Source: Asterias amurensis
Lineage: Eukaryota; Echinodermata; Asteroidea; Forcipulatida; Asteriidae
Direction of reading: 5' to 3'
DNA: 64,000 nt
NCBI RefSeq assembly: GCF_032118995.1
Contig: NC_092659.1
Span: 10,147,177 to 10,211,176, forward strand
The notes below the pieces were generated by a model. It saw nothing but the letters and a program-made list of their open reading frames with translations. It did not search any database and was not told the DNA's origin. Of this stretch, positions 44,781 to 56,016 are shown piece by piece. The first letter of the stretch is position 1. Each line of letters begins with the position of its first letter. A program made the translations under genes and the position numbers.

Positions 44781-45589
44781 TTACCAAAGACCTGTATCTA
44801 AATTTGATGTGACACAACATACACACATGAAATAAGAAACCTCTGAAACTTTAAGCTAAATCGGAGTCATAAGAAAACAGTGAAAAAGCATGTGTTTTTA
44901 CCTCTTCCCTTATTTTACCAATTCCCTTAAAACTATGGCATTTCAAGCAAAACTATTTCAGATTAACTTTTCCACCATGATCATCTTTGTACCATGTAAG
45001 TTTGTGAAAATCTGTGTGAACATTTTTATTTTCATTCTTACCAATGTTGTACAAAGATAAGTGTCGTGGGTATACACAACACATAGGGTTTTACTTCTCA
45101 ACCGACCCCAAACTCGTACACAACCAGAGCTGAGGTCTGCTGCACTTGGCCAGACGACCAACACATTTTATACAAATAGACATAACTTCAATTTGTGTAC
45201 TTTGTTTGAAATAAAGTTTAATGTAAATACTTTGAATTTCAGGTACACAAGCAAATTGTATACAAATCTGAATAAACTTAATCAATAACAAACATTTTAA
45301 TTTATAAAAAAAAAAAAAAAAAGAGCAAACCTCATACAAAACTACCTTTGAATAATGCACTAGAAAAATAAATTGTTACGCCTCGTCTTTCAACTCAAGA
45401 ATATATTCGCACCATTGCACTCATAAACATTAATTATTTGAATAAAATACAAAATAGTGTAGTCATTACAAAACTATGTCATTCAGTTTATTAATGTACA
45501 ATGTATAAGAATTAAATTAGTATCACTTAACTGTGATAACATGATGCCACTTTGTTTTCAAGAGATGTTAAAAGATGTAAGAACTTGCA
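44781..45589. other. No gene; poly-A tract near 45305-45322
   Basis: No exons recognised. Confidence 0.4.
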
Positions 45590-45740
45590 TCTTGGATAAA
45601 GAATAACATTTTGGTTTTACTTTACAGCAATGAGTAATACGCACTGTATACTCGATGCTTTTACCGAGTTCTGTGACAACAAAATCCACAAACAAACTAC
45701 TGAGGTGGGATTCAAACCCTGCCCCTTCATTCTAAGGTAA
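45590..45740 (-). mobile_element. tRNA-derived SINE, truncated
   Basis: Contains TTGCATCTTGGATAAAG, CACTGTATACTCGATGC and TGGGATTCAAACCC, the body and degenerate B box of the 19831 family. Confidence 0.75.
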
Positions 45741-46255
45741 TTCTAGGCCCGTCCGTCACATTCTAAAATGTCATTCCAAATAAAATAATTTTAATGAAAC
45801 TTTTAATAATGTGCTACAGCAAAACATGAATGTTCTGAAAATCTGTGTATATTATAGACCGTATTGAATAACCCCTTTGTTGCTATGAAAGTTGCCATCT
45901 TGTGTGGGGCAAACCGTATGCGCATCCAAACGCGTACATCAATGAAGCATGTACCACGCAGCATTCCCATACACACACAAGTATGTAAACACCTGTAATC
46001 GTGGACCCTCCTTTGTTCAACTCTTTGTGATGGCAACCGTGGACCCATTTTTCTTTTTGTTATAGCTCCCTGGTTTGAATGTGGATACAAACCCACGCAC
46101 GCACATGCGCCCAGTCGCCATTGTGTAGAGTGGATAATTGAACGGAGACCCCACACAACAATTTCTTTTTTTATCCCCCCAAAAAGCTATAATACGGGGT
46201 GCGCCATTTGTATGACATTGATTATTGAATCATACTAAAACTTACCCACATCACT

Positions 46256-49200
46256 TTATGTTTTGAAAAATAAATTTTTAAGATCATGAAATGGATGCTG
46301 TACGATGGCTCTGCTGCAAAAAGCCAATGGCAGGCAATAAAGGTTGTTGCAGTTCCAGGAAAAGTCCATGATCATGTCAAGTAAAGAAGTTGCTGTATCT
46401 TGAAGCCTGAAAAAGTACAACATAATTATCATAGAGATGTTAAATGTACATCAGAGATAGGGAATATTAAATTTTGGTTTTTACCCATATACACTGATGT
46501 GTGTTAGCACTGTATATAAATATTAAATGTGGCCAACATGTAGGCATGGTCGTCAATATGTCTTGAAGGATTGGAGTCCAAGGCTTGCTTTAAGGACCTG
46601 GGAATATTTTAGGTAGTAGATGCTCTCTGGTGCAATCTACATGTAGGCCTACACGTAGTAGATGCTCTCTGGTGCAATCTACATGTAGGCCTACACGTAG
46701 TAGATGCTCTCTGGTGCAATCTACATGTAGGCCGTTTCAGAGACATCTTTTGACCCTTTAAATTCATCTGAAAAGATTTGAAAGTAATACAAATAATGCA
46801 GTGATTAAATAAATTGTGTGCTAGTTGGTAGAATGTTCATTTTGTTACTGTGTCAGTCTGCAAAAGCTTAGGTTGGTCAGCATTCCACCTCGTCATCACC
46901 TCCACTTTGGACTTACATGAGATTACACTTTCCACTGGAGTAATTAGACGTTGTTCTTCTTCTTCTTATCGTGTTTACACACTAGATATTGTGTTTCAGC
47001 CAGAACTGAACACAGCTCCTAGCAATATTATTGTACTCTGCAAGGTCCTCAATTCTGCATTGTCGCTCCAGTAGGGGGCATCTCAGCAGGTGATTCATAG
47101 TTTGTGGCTCTGTCCCACATATGCAGGTCACGTCTTCAGAGTCTAGGTATCCCCATTTCTTGAGACACACTTTGCACCGGCCAGTTGATGTTTTAAGTCT
47201 GTTGAGGCACTTCCATTCAGCCCGAATTGAGTCAGCACCAGGGGGGGGGGGGGGGGGGGTCTTCTGAGGCACTAGTGTCCATGGATGTAGACACAGTTAA
47301 GAGAACATGAAAAGATGTTCCTGATATAAATGCCCTACTACGCCTCGTGCAACCCAATACATTTTTCTGTGCTGGAGATCAAATTTTATACTTCGTACAA
47401 TTACAGGTATTTGATGGCACTTTGCACCATGGAAAGCTCCGTCGAACCACATTTCCTTGAGTTAATTGGCTGCCCCTTTGGGTGCAATTGATACCCAGGA
47501 AGACCCGGGATTGGGACAAGATGACAATTCATCAATCGGCGCAGCTTCGGGCAAACAGAAAGTTGAAGGGCCAAAGCCTAAGCGCTCAACGGTCTTGTCA
47601 TCAGACACAGTTTCCGGGCAATAATTTGCAGATGTTTCAGGGAAGCTTGCATGCGGAAGCTATCAAAAACATGCAAACAGTGATTCTCAGTCAACCCATC
47701 AAGCGACCTTGACTGACATCGGATTCAGAATCCCACCTGGAGAGTGCCTCAAAGGCCATAGACGAACTCCTACAAGAGAGCCAGCAGGGGTAAAACCTTA
47801 TGCCAAGATGACCAGTTGTTGGACAATTTCGAACAACTATATATGCAGAAGATGCACCGACCGCCAATGCAGTCAATGACAAATTGGCTAAAGTAGTGGA
47901 TAAAATGGTCCGCACAAATTGCCGGAGGACAAGACCGTGGAAAAGCTCAAGGCCCTCCGGCAAACGTCAAGCATTTGGATTGCACACAGGTTTCCAGGAG
48001 ATATGGAGCTCATTAAAGCCAAAGACACGCTCTCAGGACTCATAAGATTCCAGAAGGTGCAACAGGTACATGTACTTCTTAGGGGAATTATTCCCGTAGT
48101 TGGAGTAATAAACTCACTTATGTCCAGACCCGCTGCTACTGACCCGCCCACTCGGGTAAACCCTGACTTCAAGGGTGAAATCACCAAGCTATTGGATGCA
48201 GTGACCATTATTGGACACGCCAACCAGGAACTGAATGTGCGAAGACGGGATTTGATTAAACCTGACCTTAACAAACAATTTTCTTGCTCGCCACATGTGC
48301 CGTAACAGGGTTTTTATTTAGTGACAACCTGCCCCAACAGTGCAAGAACATACAGCAGACCAATAAAATTGGGAACAAAGTAGGCTGGTGGACTTTCATA
48401 GGAAACGACAAACATGATCGGAAACGACCCATGCACAACCACAGGGGTAACTTAAACTACCCCAGCCAATTCAGAAGAGGTGGTCAGCATTTAAACTATC
48501 AGCGCCACAACAGAAACTGAGACACTCGGTGGAACGCCAAGTCACGGTAAGATGTGGAAACGGCAAAGTAAGCCCGCATGTCACTACAAGTACAACCACA
48601 CTGGTAAGTACACATTAGATCTAGCAAAATTGTAGGTAGATTAGCACAATTCGTACCAAAATGGCAAGCAATAACTTCAGATAAGTGGGTTCTAGATGCT
48701 ATAAAGCACTATGAAGTAGAATTTGGGAAACAACCCTTTCAATCGTTCCCAATTAAATTTGTTCCAATAAGGTTGAAATTATCTCAAGGGAAATTGATAA
48801 ACTTCTCAAAAAAGGAGCAATTACACATGCTGATGATAGGGTGAGTTTGTATCAAACATTTCATCTGTCCAAAGAAAGACGGGACTTTCCGCCCAATTAT
48901 CAACCTTAACCAATTGAATAAATCAGTCACTTCGTCCATTGTAAAAATTGTAACAATTCACTATGCACTGCAGTTAATCTGACAAGTGACAACAATGCTT
49001 TATGGCATCAATTGATCGTAAAAATGCGTACCCCTTTTCTGAAACAACTACACTGGCTCCATATCTCTCAACGAATCATCTTTAAGCCTATGCTCATTGT
49101 CCACAAAGCACTTAAGTTTACACTCCATCAAGAAATCTTCGATCAAGTTCCATGCTTCTCCTCATTGAACCCAAGTCGCCTCACTCATGGGGTGGTATCT

Positions 49201-52200
49201 TCCAACTGTGTAAGTATAATGTAAATCTGTGGACGTTGTGTTTTGTGTTAGAAACATAACTTACCAGGACTGGTATTCTTGTGGTAGCACAGGCTTGGTT
49301 TGTTTCTTCTGGGATTCAATGGCTGATTTTAACTTCCTGAATCTCGTCTCAATGTCAGTCTTGATGTTGACCAGCGAGTCTCCACTCCACACGTTGTTCA
49401 ACAATTGCTGTAATATTCAACAAACTTGCCAAGTTTACCACTGTAGTACATTCTACATATAAATATATTTGTTAATAATTTCTATTCTGATGTGTGAGGG
49501 GAGCAGTGTATACATAACTTGTGTGTATGTATTAGAATATGTAGGAGATTGCCAGATAAACTGACACATAATGAGGCGATAACATCAAATGCACAGGTTG
49601 TACATGGTTGTTGTTTAAAAACAATACACAGTGTTATACCTCGGTAACAAACTGTGAAGTTTGATTGGTCGAGAACCAATCATGTGACATGCAACAAAAA
49701 CGCATGTTACATGGCTCGACGGCCCGGGTAACATGAAAAGTGATGTACACCGGTGTACATCACCTTGATCGTTCCCAGCGTTGGTCGATTTCCAGCGCTG
49801 TGTACGAAACAACCGCGGGTTCGAGGGAATTGTTTCTTGTTCGTCTGCTCATCAAACAATGAATAGTGCATCGTAATAATGTTTGAAGATGACAACAGAA
49901 CTTCGAGAAGAGGAATAACAATTATGCACGCTGTGATTGGGGTCCATGGGTTTTTGTACACCCTCAAGGGGAAATGGCACCCTCGGCTTTGCCTCGGGTG
50001 CCATTTTCCCCCTCGGGTGTACAAAACGCCATGGACTCCGTCACAGCGTGCAACAATTGTATTATGTTATACATGTACCACGTAACAGATTGAGAATCTT
50101 TCTTGGTCGAGAACCAATCAGATGATATAATACTAGAGGCATGGTAACACAGCACAGGTTGGAAGATCATTTGTGTACTGCATTATATCCATAAAAAGGA
50201 TGTGCACTGCTTATAGGTCTAGGAAATAAGTGAAATTTGAAGGGGTTCTAGAAATACAATGTACTCACATATTATAAGGCTAATTAATATCATACAAAGA
50301 TTTAGAACATGTACTCATCAATGAACAGTTGATATCTTACATGAAGCAGTGCCAACTGATGTGCAATGTACTTGTGGTTGCCAAGTGTGACATCATCGGC
50401 AATCTGTTTGCACAGCACCATAAGTTGATTTAATCTTGATAAGTGACTGAAATATCCTGCAGACAAAAATACAGATTCAAAGACAACATGTTATTGTAAA
50501 GAAAACAGTTTGAAACTCATCAGTGTATATTATTCTAACATGTACATTAAAGGCAGAGGACACTATTGGTAATTGTCAAAGACTAGCGTTCACAGTTGGT
50601 GTACATGTATCTCAATGTATGCATAAAAACAACAAACCTGTGAAAGTTTGAGCTCAATCGGTCATCAAAGTTGGGAGATAATAATGAAAGAAGAAAACAC
50701 CCTTGTCACACGAAGTTGTGTGCGTTTAGATGGTTGATTTCGAGACCCCAAGTTCTAAATCTGAGGTCTTTAAATCAAATTCGTGGAAAATTACTACTTT
50801 CTCGAAAACTATGGCACTTTAGAGGGAGCCGTTTCTCACAATGTTTTATACCATTAACCTCTCCCCATTACTCGTCACCAAGAAAGGTTTTATGCTAACA
50901 ATTATTTTGAGTAATTACCAATAGTGTCCACCGCCTTTAAAACCCCAATAGATTGATGTTGTAAAACTAAAGGAATTTTGTCCCTCAAGTAGTAGGCCTA
51001 CCAAAGATTGTGAGGAGCTTACCATCCAGAGGAGACAAGCTTGACACACATTCCTGAGATAAACCACACATCACTTTTGGAAACAACGTACTCAGTCCGG
51101 TCCTTTCAAAGTATTCCTACAAAAACAAATATAGACAACATGCTTTGTGTAAAAAAGAATTGCTCTGTAGAGACAATATTATGACTTGCAAAAAAGTATT
51201 TGCTGCCAACTCTGGTCAATTTGAATTTATAATAACTGAAAATGAACATCCTTGGAACTCGTTTCATCATTTCTTAAACATGCATTCAATGTTATCTCCT
51301 GCACAAGTTAGCTTATTAGAAGTGGTTGGCTAGTCAATCATTCAGCTTGGATCATCAGAAGATTCCATTCCAGATGTGTGCAAATATGTCCAGATATGTG
51401 CATACAATCTTAAGATGACTCAGACTACTGTAGATCCCATGCTTTAAAGACACTGGACACTATTGGTATTGGTGTATCTCAACATACATGTATTATGCAC
51501 AAAATAACAAACCTGTGAAAATTTGAACTCAATTGGTCGTCGAAGTTAAGAGATCTATAATAATGGAAGAAAAAAACCTTGTGACACGAAGTTGTGTGCA
51601 TTCATCAGATGCTTGATTTCAAGACCTCAAAATCCAATTCTAAGGTCTCGAAATCAAGTTTGTGGAAAATTACCTCTTTCTCGAAAAACTATGTTACTTC
51701 AGAGGGAGCCGTTTCTCACAATGTTTTATACTATTAACAGCTCTCCATTGCTTGTAAGTAAGGTTTTATGCTAATAATTATTTTGAGTAACTACCAATCG
51801 TGTCCACTGCCTTTAAAAATACATTGTAGGGCAGGGAAGTACTACGTAGTTTTGCACATAGAAAATACAGGCTTATAAAACGAAATACCTTCATAGTGAG
51901 ACTGGGCTCTTCCAATGCACTTAAACATGTATGCATCCTGTCCACAATCAGCGGTTCTGAAAGAACGGAGCAAAATAGTCAGAGCATATTCAGACCATGT
52001 AAACCAGTTAATTCACATAAATAGGCAGGCAGGGTAGGGAAGAATTTATATTCATAAATACCTCAGACAGTCTCGCTATTCCTATTGGTGGAGAGCGCAT
52101 CACGTGGGGGTGTTTAAACCTTTGTTTATAACCGGTTGTGAGCGGAGACTCCACGCTAGTCTTGATGCAAGACGTTTCTTGTTACGGGCGATATAGGCGC

Positions 52201-55200
52201 TGTTGGTGAGTTGGTCGCACTGTGTGTTAAAGGAAAACCAGCGAATATGCACCAAGACTATACGCGCATGCGCACGAACGGAACCGGAAATCACACGTGT
52301 ACGCACATCGTACATGTACATGTAACATGTACTGAACATACCATGGAAGTGGAAACATACAGAGCTCAAGCACTCGGAAACGGATAAGTTTTACAGAGTT
52401 TCTTACTTAATTACGCCTTTTAACCAAAAAGGTATTTATGAATGGGAATCAAAGTGTGTTGAATCGGTTTTCAACTAGTGGTTTAAACCCGCCGAGGCCT
52501 GGTTCTTTATAATTTACCTCGACTTCATCTCGGTAAAATTATCATGAACCAGGCCTCGTTGGGTTTAAACCACTAGTTGAAAACCTCTTCACCACACATT
52601 GATTCCCCTATTAATGCACACCATCCAATGACCAAACTGTTAAATAAATTCAAAAGAAGAGTATGTAATGTATGATTAGTGTGTAAAATTGAGTCAATTA
52701 TGAACACAGGGTTTACAAGAACAAGCATGATAGTATTTCACTGTTTTCAACGTACAATACACGTACCGGTGTGAAACAACTGTACATGTTTTTTAAAAAC
52801 AAACTCTGAGTCTGACTGACCCCATATTAGGCCATTCTCTGGAATTCAAAACTTTAAAAAAATAAATGAAGTTGATGATTTTAACTTATTGTCATTTTGT
52901 TTTTAATGGAGCACTAGTTTCCCTTTTGGTATAATTTGTTTTATTTGTTTGTTTATTTATGTTGGATATTTATTTTGAATGTCAAAATAATGAGTCAAAA
53001 TATATTCACAATAAAAAAAAGCAAATGGCTGATAAAAGAAGCTGAACTGACTACTTACTTTGAGATTCAATTGTGTTGCTGAATTTCTTTTTCAAGCATG
53101 GACGTTGTTTCTGTAGCTGCAAAAAGGGTTTAAGCAAATTAATGTAGGTCAATTCAAGATATTAAGTCAAATCTACTTTTTAAGCTCAGACTTGCCCATC
53201 TTCTCATTTAGTCTTTTACAACCAAAAGCTTTGGGCTTACAATTGCTGACGCGCTCAGTGCCGAATTCAAACTCTGGTGTTTCTGATCAGCAGAGTGTGG
53301 GTTCGAACCCCTAGCCGTGACACTTGTGTCCTTAAGCAAGACACTTCACCATTGCTTTGTCCATTGAATTGGACGTAAAGTCGTTGCACTACATAAAACT
53401 TGCTATTAATATTATTATTATCGCTCCTGTCACCTTTTTGTTTTTATAATGTGTGCACTCGATTAGCTTTCCTGTGTCGACCCCGCGGTGCTCACTCATG
53501 TAAGCCCCTGACAAGAGCTAATTGAAATATCGCTCAACCTCTCCTGGTGACGTCATGCACCTCGGCCAGCCCCAAAGTGACCCACTCCACAATGACGTCA
53601 AAGCTTTTCGAATGTACCAGGGGCAGATCGGGGTCGACCCAGGGAAGCTAGTCGAACGCACCCAGAGTGTGCCAATGTTGGGGCTTTTCTAGTATGAGGA
53701 AGGTGCATACAGCGCTTTGCCAAGTTCTTCTAGGGTTTGCTCGCTGTCGAGTTTGTCCAAGGTACACACAGGCAATCTATATTGTTGAGAGCCTCAGTGT
53801 TGACAATGTTGGGAAACACTCATGATGAATGCGGGTGACGTGAACGAATACGGTTATCATAACTGTATCTGTATCTATATTCGCACGCTTGCATAACCTC
53901 TCTATTGATCACTGCAGTCTTCCGAGAATCCCACATTTCCTGTAGATCATCTGAGAGGCCGGGTGTCATAGTTCTGACATTCTATAAATAACTTTTGCAT
54001 GGGTTTCATTAGCTATAATAGCACCAAAGATGCTGAGTTGGTCTAATTATAGCAACTTGCTTTACTAATGATTTAATGATGTACAAACGTAGGTCTTAAG
54101 ACCTGTCTTGACATCTACAATAATATTTGCTGGTTTCAGTTTCCCCCTTGTACCTGCTTCAGCCAATAAAGCCAGGGACAAAAGGTGCTGGAAGCATCTG
54201 CCAAAAGCACTCATTAATAAGATCTTGCAATCCACAGTTCCAGAACGATAACAAAATTCTGGTCCAGGCAGGTATTAAAACAAGAAGTTCAATTTTAAAG
54301 ACACTGGACACTATTGGTAATTGTCAAAGACTAGTCTTCACAGTTGGTGTATCTCAACACAATATGCATAATAACAAACCTGTGAAAATTCTCTGAAGAT
54401 GCAAGATACTAATGAAAGAAAAAACACCCTTGTCAAACCATGGTCACACGAAGTTGTGTGCTTTCACACTTGATTTCGAGACCTCAAATTCTAAATCTGA
54501 GGTATCGAAATCAAATTCGTGGAAAGTTGCTTCTTTCTCGAAAACTACGTCACTTCAGAGGGAGCAGTTTCTCACAATGTTTTATACAATCAACCTCTCC
54601 CCATTACTCGTAATCAAGAAAGGCTTTAAATGATAATAATTATTTTGAGTAATTACCAATAGTGTCCACTGCCTTTAAAACAAGAAGTTCAATTTTAAAG
54701 ACACTGGACACTAATGGTAATTGTCAAAGACCAGTCTTCTCACTTGGTGTATCTCAATATATGCACAAAATAACAAAACTGTGAACATTTGAACTCAATT
54801 GGTCGTCGAGATAATAATGGAAGAAAAAACACCCTTGTTGCTTGTCAAACAAATCAAATTCGTGGTAAACTACCGGTACTTCTTTCAGAGGGAGCTGTTT
54901 CTCACAATGTTTTTTACTATTAACAGCTCTCCATTGCTCGTTAAGTAATTACCATTAGCGTCCACTGCCTTTAACTAATAATTTACCCAAACCAAGATTA
55001 ATTCAATATTGCTGGTAACTAAACTCAGCTGAGGCTTACCTTATTTTGATCCTTGCTATACATCCGTTCAAGCAGGACACAAAGAGACAACATCTCAATA
55101 GAAATATTACTTGAGTCGTTTGTGTTGTTCCATACAGGCTCATGAAGACAGACACTCACTGGAGAAATTCAATAATAAGTTTAACTCATAAGGATCAGCG

Positions 55201-56016
55201 TAGCTACAGACTAAAAGGCAAAGTTTTTAGAAACGTTTGATTGTTTTAATACATGTAAGTAAGTATTGTTTGAAGCTTTGCATGGTGTGGAGACATACGA
55301 AGAAACTATAAATAAATAGTAAACTTGCGGGTACAACCATGTGTAAATCTCTTAGGGTGAGCGTTGGCTGTAAAAAGAGCCGGTGTCGGTCTCGACAGTT
55401 TGAACAGTTTACTCTTCTCCAAAAGACGAGCAGAGTATACTGTTCGAAACGTCGAGACGTCAAATTTTCATGTACTTAATTAAGAATTTAGTTTGGTGGG
55501 ACTCTAGAGCGCCCTGTCTGAAACGGGTGTTACTCAGGGACACAAGTATCATGACCGGGTCTCGAACCCACACCCTGCTGAAGCACCACAGCTTTGAGTT
55601 CGGTGCTCCCATGCAAAAGAACATGATTTTCCTTTGAACAGGTAAACTGTACATTTACATATGCAACTTTATGAGTCTAGCTACATGTTCATGCGCCCCA
55701 TAGCCTTAGAACTTGAAGGTCAGTGGCCTCACAGCAATTTGATTTAGATGTTCATGCAGTGCCTTTAAAATGGTGAGAGTGCTTCAACCCCCAAGGGCTC
55801 ATGTACATTGTATGCACCCAGCCTGCCCCTGGCAGATTTAAACCATTTTGGGTGTTCAATGCAGAATCAAGAATTGCCACTCTTGTCAACATGAGGCCAG
55901 GAGTTACTTGTGTCGGATACAATAACTAATGATTTACTACTTGCCTTTAAAACATGGCTCATACACACATGGCCTCAGGCTGTAGGCAGACGTCATTGTC
56001 ACTGTATGTATAGTCC
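46256..56016 (-). CDS. Unrecognised protein, eight-exon gene
   Basis: Minus-strand exons, 5' to 3': 55945-56016, 55040-55158, 53059-53116, 51889-51956, 51023-51116, 50341-50456, 49265-49407 and 46256-46406 (TAA at 46256-46258). Exit phases 1, 0, 1, 0, 1, 0, 2 match the next entry phase every time, and each acceptor is AG. All donors are GT except the first intron, which is GC (AAG|GCAAGT, a textbook GC-AG site). From the Met in the first exon (MTSAYSLRPC) the product is 266 residues. That exon is open upstream and enters mid-codon, so the true start may lie further right. The protein is leucine-rich and probably all-helical (MLSLCVLLERMYSKDQ; LNQLMVLCKQIADDVTLG; HQLALLHQLLNNVWSGDS; IETRFRKLKSAIESQKK). 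I do not recognise the family. The last exon is the least certain. Introns hold a DIRS-like fossil, LINE pieces and four or more MITEs. Confidence 0.75.
46438..46520 (-). mobile_element. SINE 3' fragment
   Basis: GTTAAATGTACATCAG, GATAGGGAATATTAAATTTTGG and TGTGTTAGCACTGTATA match the body of the 19831 SINE family. Confidence 0.7.
46612..46736. repeat. Three tandem ~42-bp units
   Basis: GTAGTAGATGCTCTCTGGTG then CAATCTACATGTAGGCC repeated three times with almost no differences. Each unit ends in a short ACATGTAGGCCTACACGT palindrome. Confidence 0.95.
46982..47240 (-). mobile_element. LINE ORF2 C-terminal fragment
   Basis: The minus strand reads EWKCLNRLKTSTGRCK, KKWGYL, CICGTEPQTMNHLLRCP, and a tail ending ARSCVQFWLK. 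This Cys/His-bearing end (W, then RxxTGRCK, then CxCG, HLLxCP) is typical of non-LTR retrotransposon ORF2 after the reverse transcriptase. It is truncated upstream at a 19-G run (47241-47259). It sits inside the last intron of the unknown gene. Confidence 0.8.
47400..49030 (+). mobile_element. DIRS-like (tyrosine-recombinase) retroelement fossil
   Basis: A Gag-like region (about 47480-48520, signature RRRDLIKPDL and a following TNKIGNKVG) is followed by the start of a reverse transcriptase (about 48630-49030, with a W-x-L spaced N-terminal region and a motif-A-like ASID). This order and these signatures fit DIRS-type elements. RNase H, methyltransferase and recombinase parts are not seen, nor are terminal repeats. 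The copy is broken with several breaks, 3'-truncated, and looks old. Confidence 0.75.
49030..49215 (+). mobile_element. LINE ORF2 fragment (CR1/L2-like)
   Basis: Frame reads LKQLHWLHISQRIIFK then LIVHKALKFTLHQEI, matching the LHWLPVxQRIxFK...YKALH segment downstream of the reverse transcriptase in CR1/L2-group LINEs. It directly abuts the DIRS-like fossil. Confidence 0.65.
49640..50140. repeat. Composite foldback region
   Basis: TTGGTCGAGAACCAATCA occurs at both sides (about 49661 and 50104). The inner palindrome 49925-50055 pairs CACGCTGTGATTGGGGTCCA, TGTACACCCTCAAGGGG and GGCACCC with their inverses around CGGCTTTGCCTCGG. A separate GATGTACACCGGTGTACATC palindrome lies at 49741. Confidence 0.8.
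50547..50940 (-). mobile_element. MITE family A copy in unknown-gene intron
   Basis: TTAAAGGCAGAGGACACTAT to GTCCACCGCCTTTAA, full internal blocks, minus orientation. Confidence 0.9.
51444..51816 (-). mobile_element. MITE family A copy in unknown-gene intron
   Basis: TTAAAGACACTGGACACTAT to GTCCACTGCCTTTAA, minus orientation. Confidence 0.9.
52049..52608 (-). mobile_element. Family E foldback, inverted copy
   Basis: Mirror arrangement of 12258-12777: AATACCTCAGACAGTCTCGC on the left, then the palindromic core 52444-52608 with AACTAGTGGTTTAAACCC arms. Confidence 0.75.
52609..53058. other. Intron sequence, nothing recognised
   Basis: AT-rich; part of an intron of the minus-strand gene. Confidence 0.4.
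53240..53400 (+). mobile_element. tRNA-derived SINE, second family
   Basis: Perfect B box GGGTTCGAACCC (53299-53310), an A-box-like stretch near GCTGACGCGCTCAGTG, and the body GTGTCCTTAAGCAAGACAC. This body type is widespread in animal tRNA SINEs. Confidence 0.7.
53451..53664. mobile_element. MITE family D copy
   Basis: GTGTGCACTCGATTAGC to AGCTAGTCGAACGCACCC; interior GGTGACGTCATGCACC and GTCAAAGCTTTTCGAA. Confidence 0.85.
54295..54678 (-). mobile_element. MITE family A copy, first of a duplicated pair
   Basis: TTAAAGACACTGGACACTAT to GTCCACTGCCTTTAA. The 20 bp before it (ending AACAAGAAGTTCAATTTTAA) recur exactly before the next copy. Confidence 0.9.
54695..54974 (-). mobile_element. MITE family A copy, second of the pair, shortened
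   Basis: TTAAAGACACTGGACACTAA to GTCCACTGCCTTTAA, with part of the interior missing. Separated from the first copy only by a duplicate of that copy's upstream flank. Confidence 0.9.
55395..55460. repeat. Imperfect hairpin with CGAAACGTCGAG
   Basis: TCTCGACAGTTTGAACAGTT pairs with AGTATACTGTTCGAAACGTCGAGA. Related to the loop-proximal arms of the 2151-2432 foldback. Confidence 0.65.

Noticed and set aside
53299-53310. tRNA gene by its perfect B box
   Set aside because: Followed by a SINE body (GTGTCCTTAAGCAAGACAC) rather than an acceptor stem.
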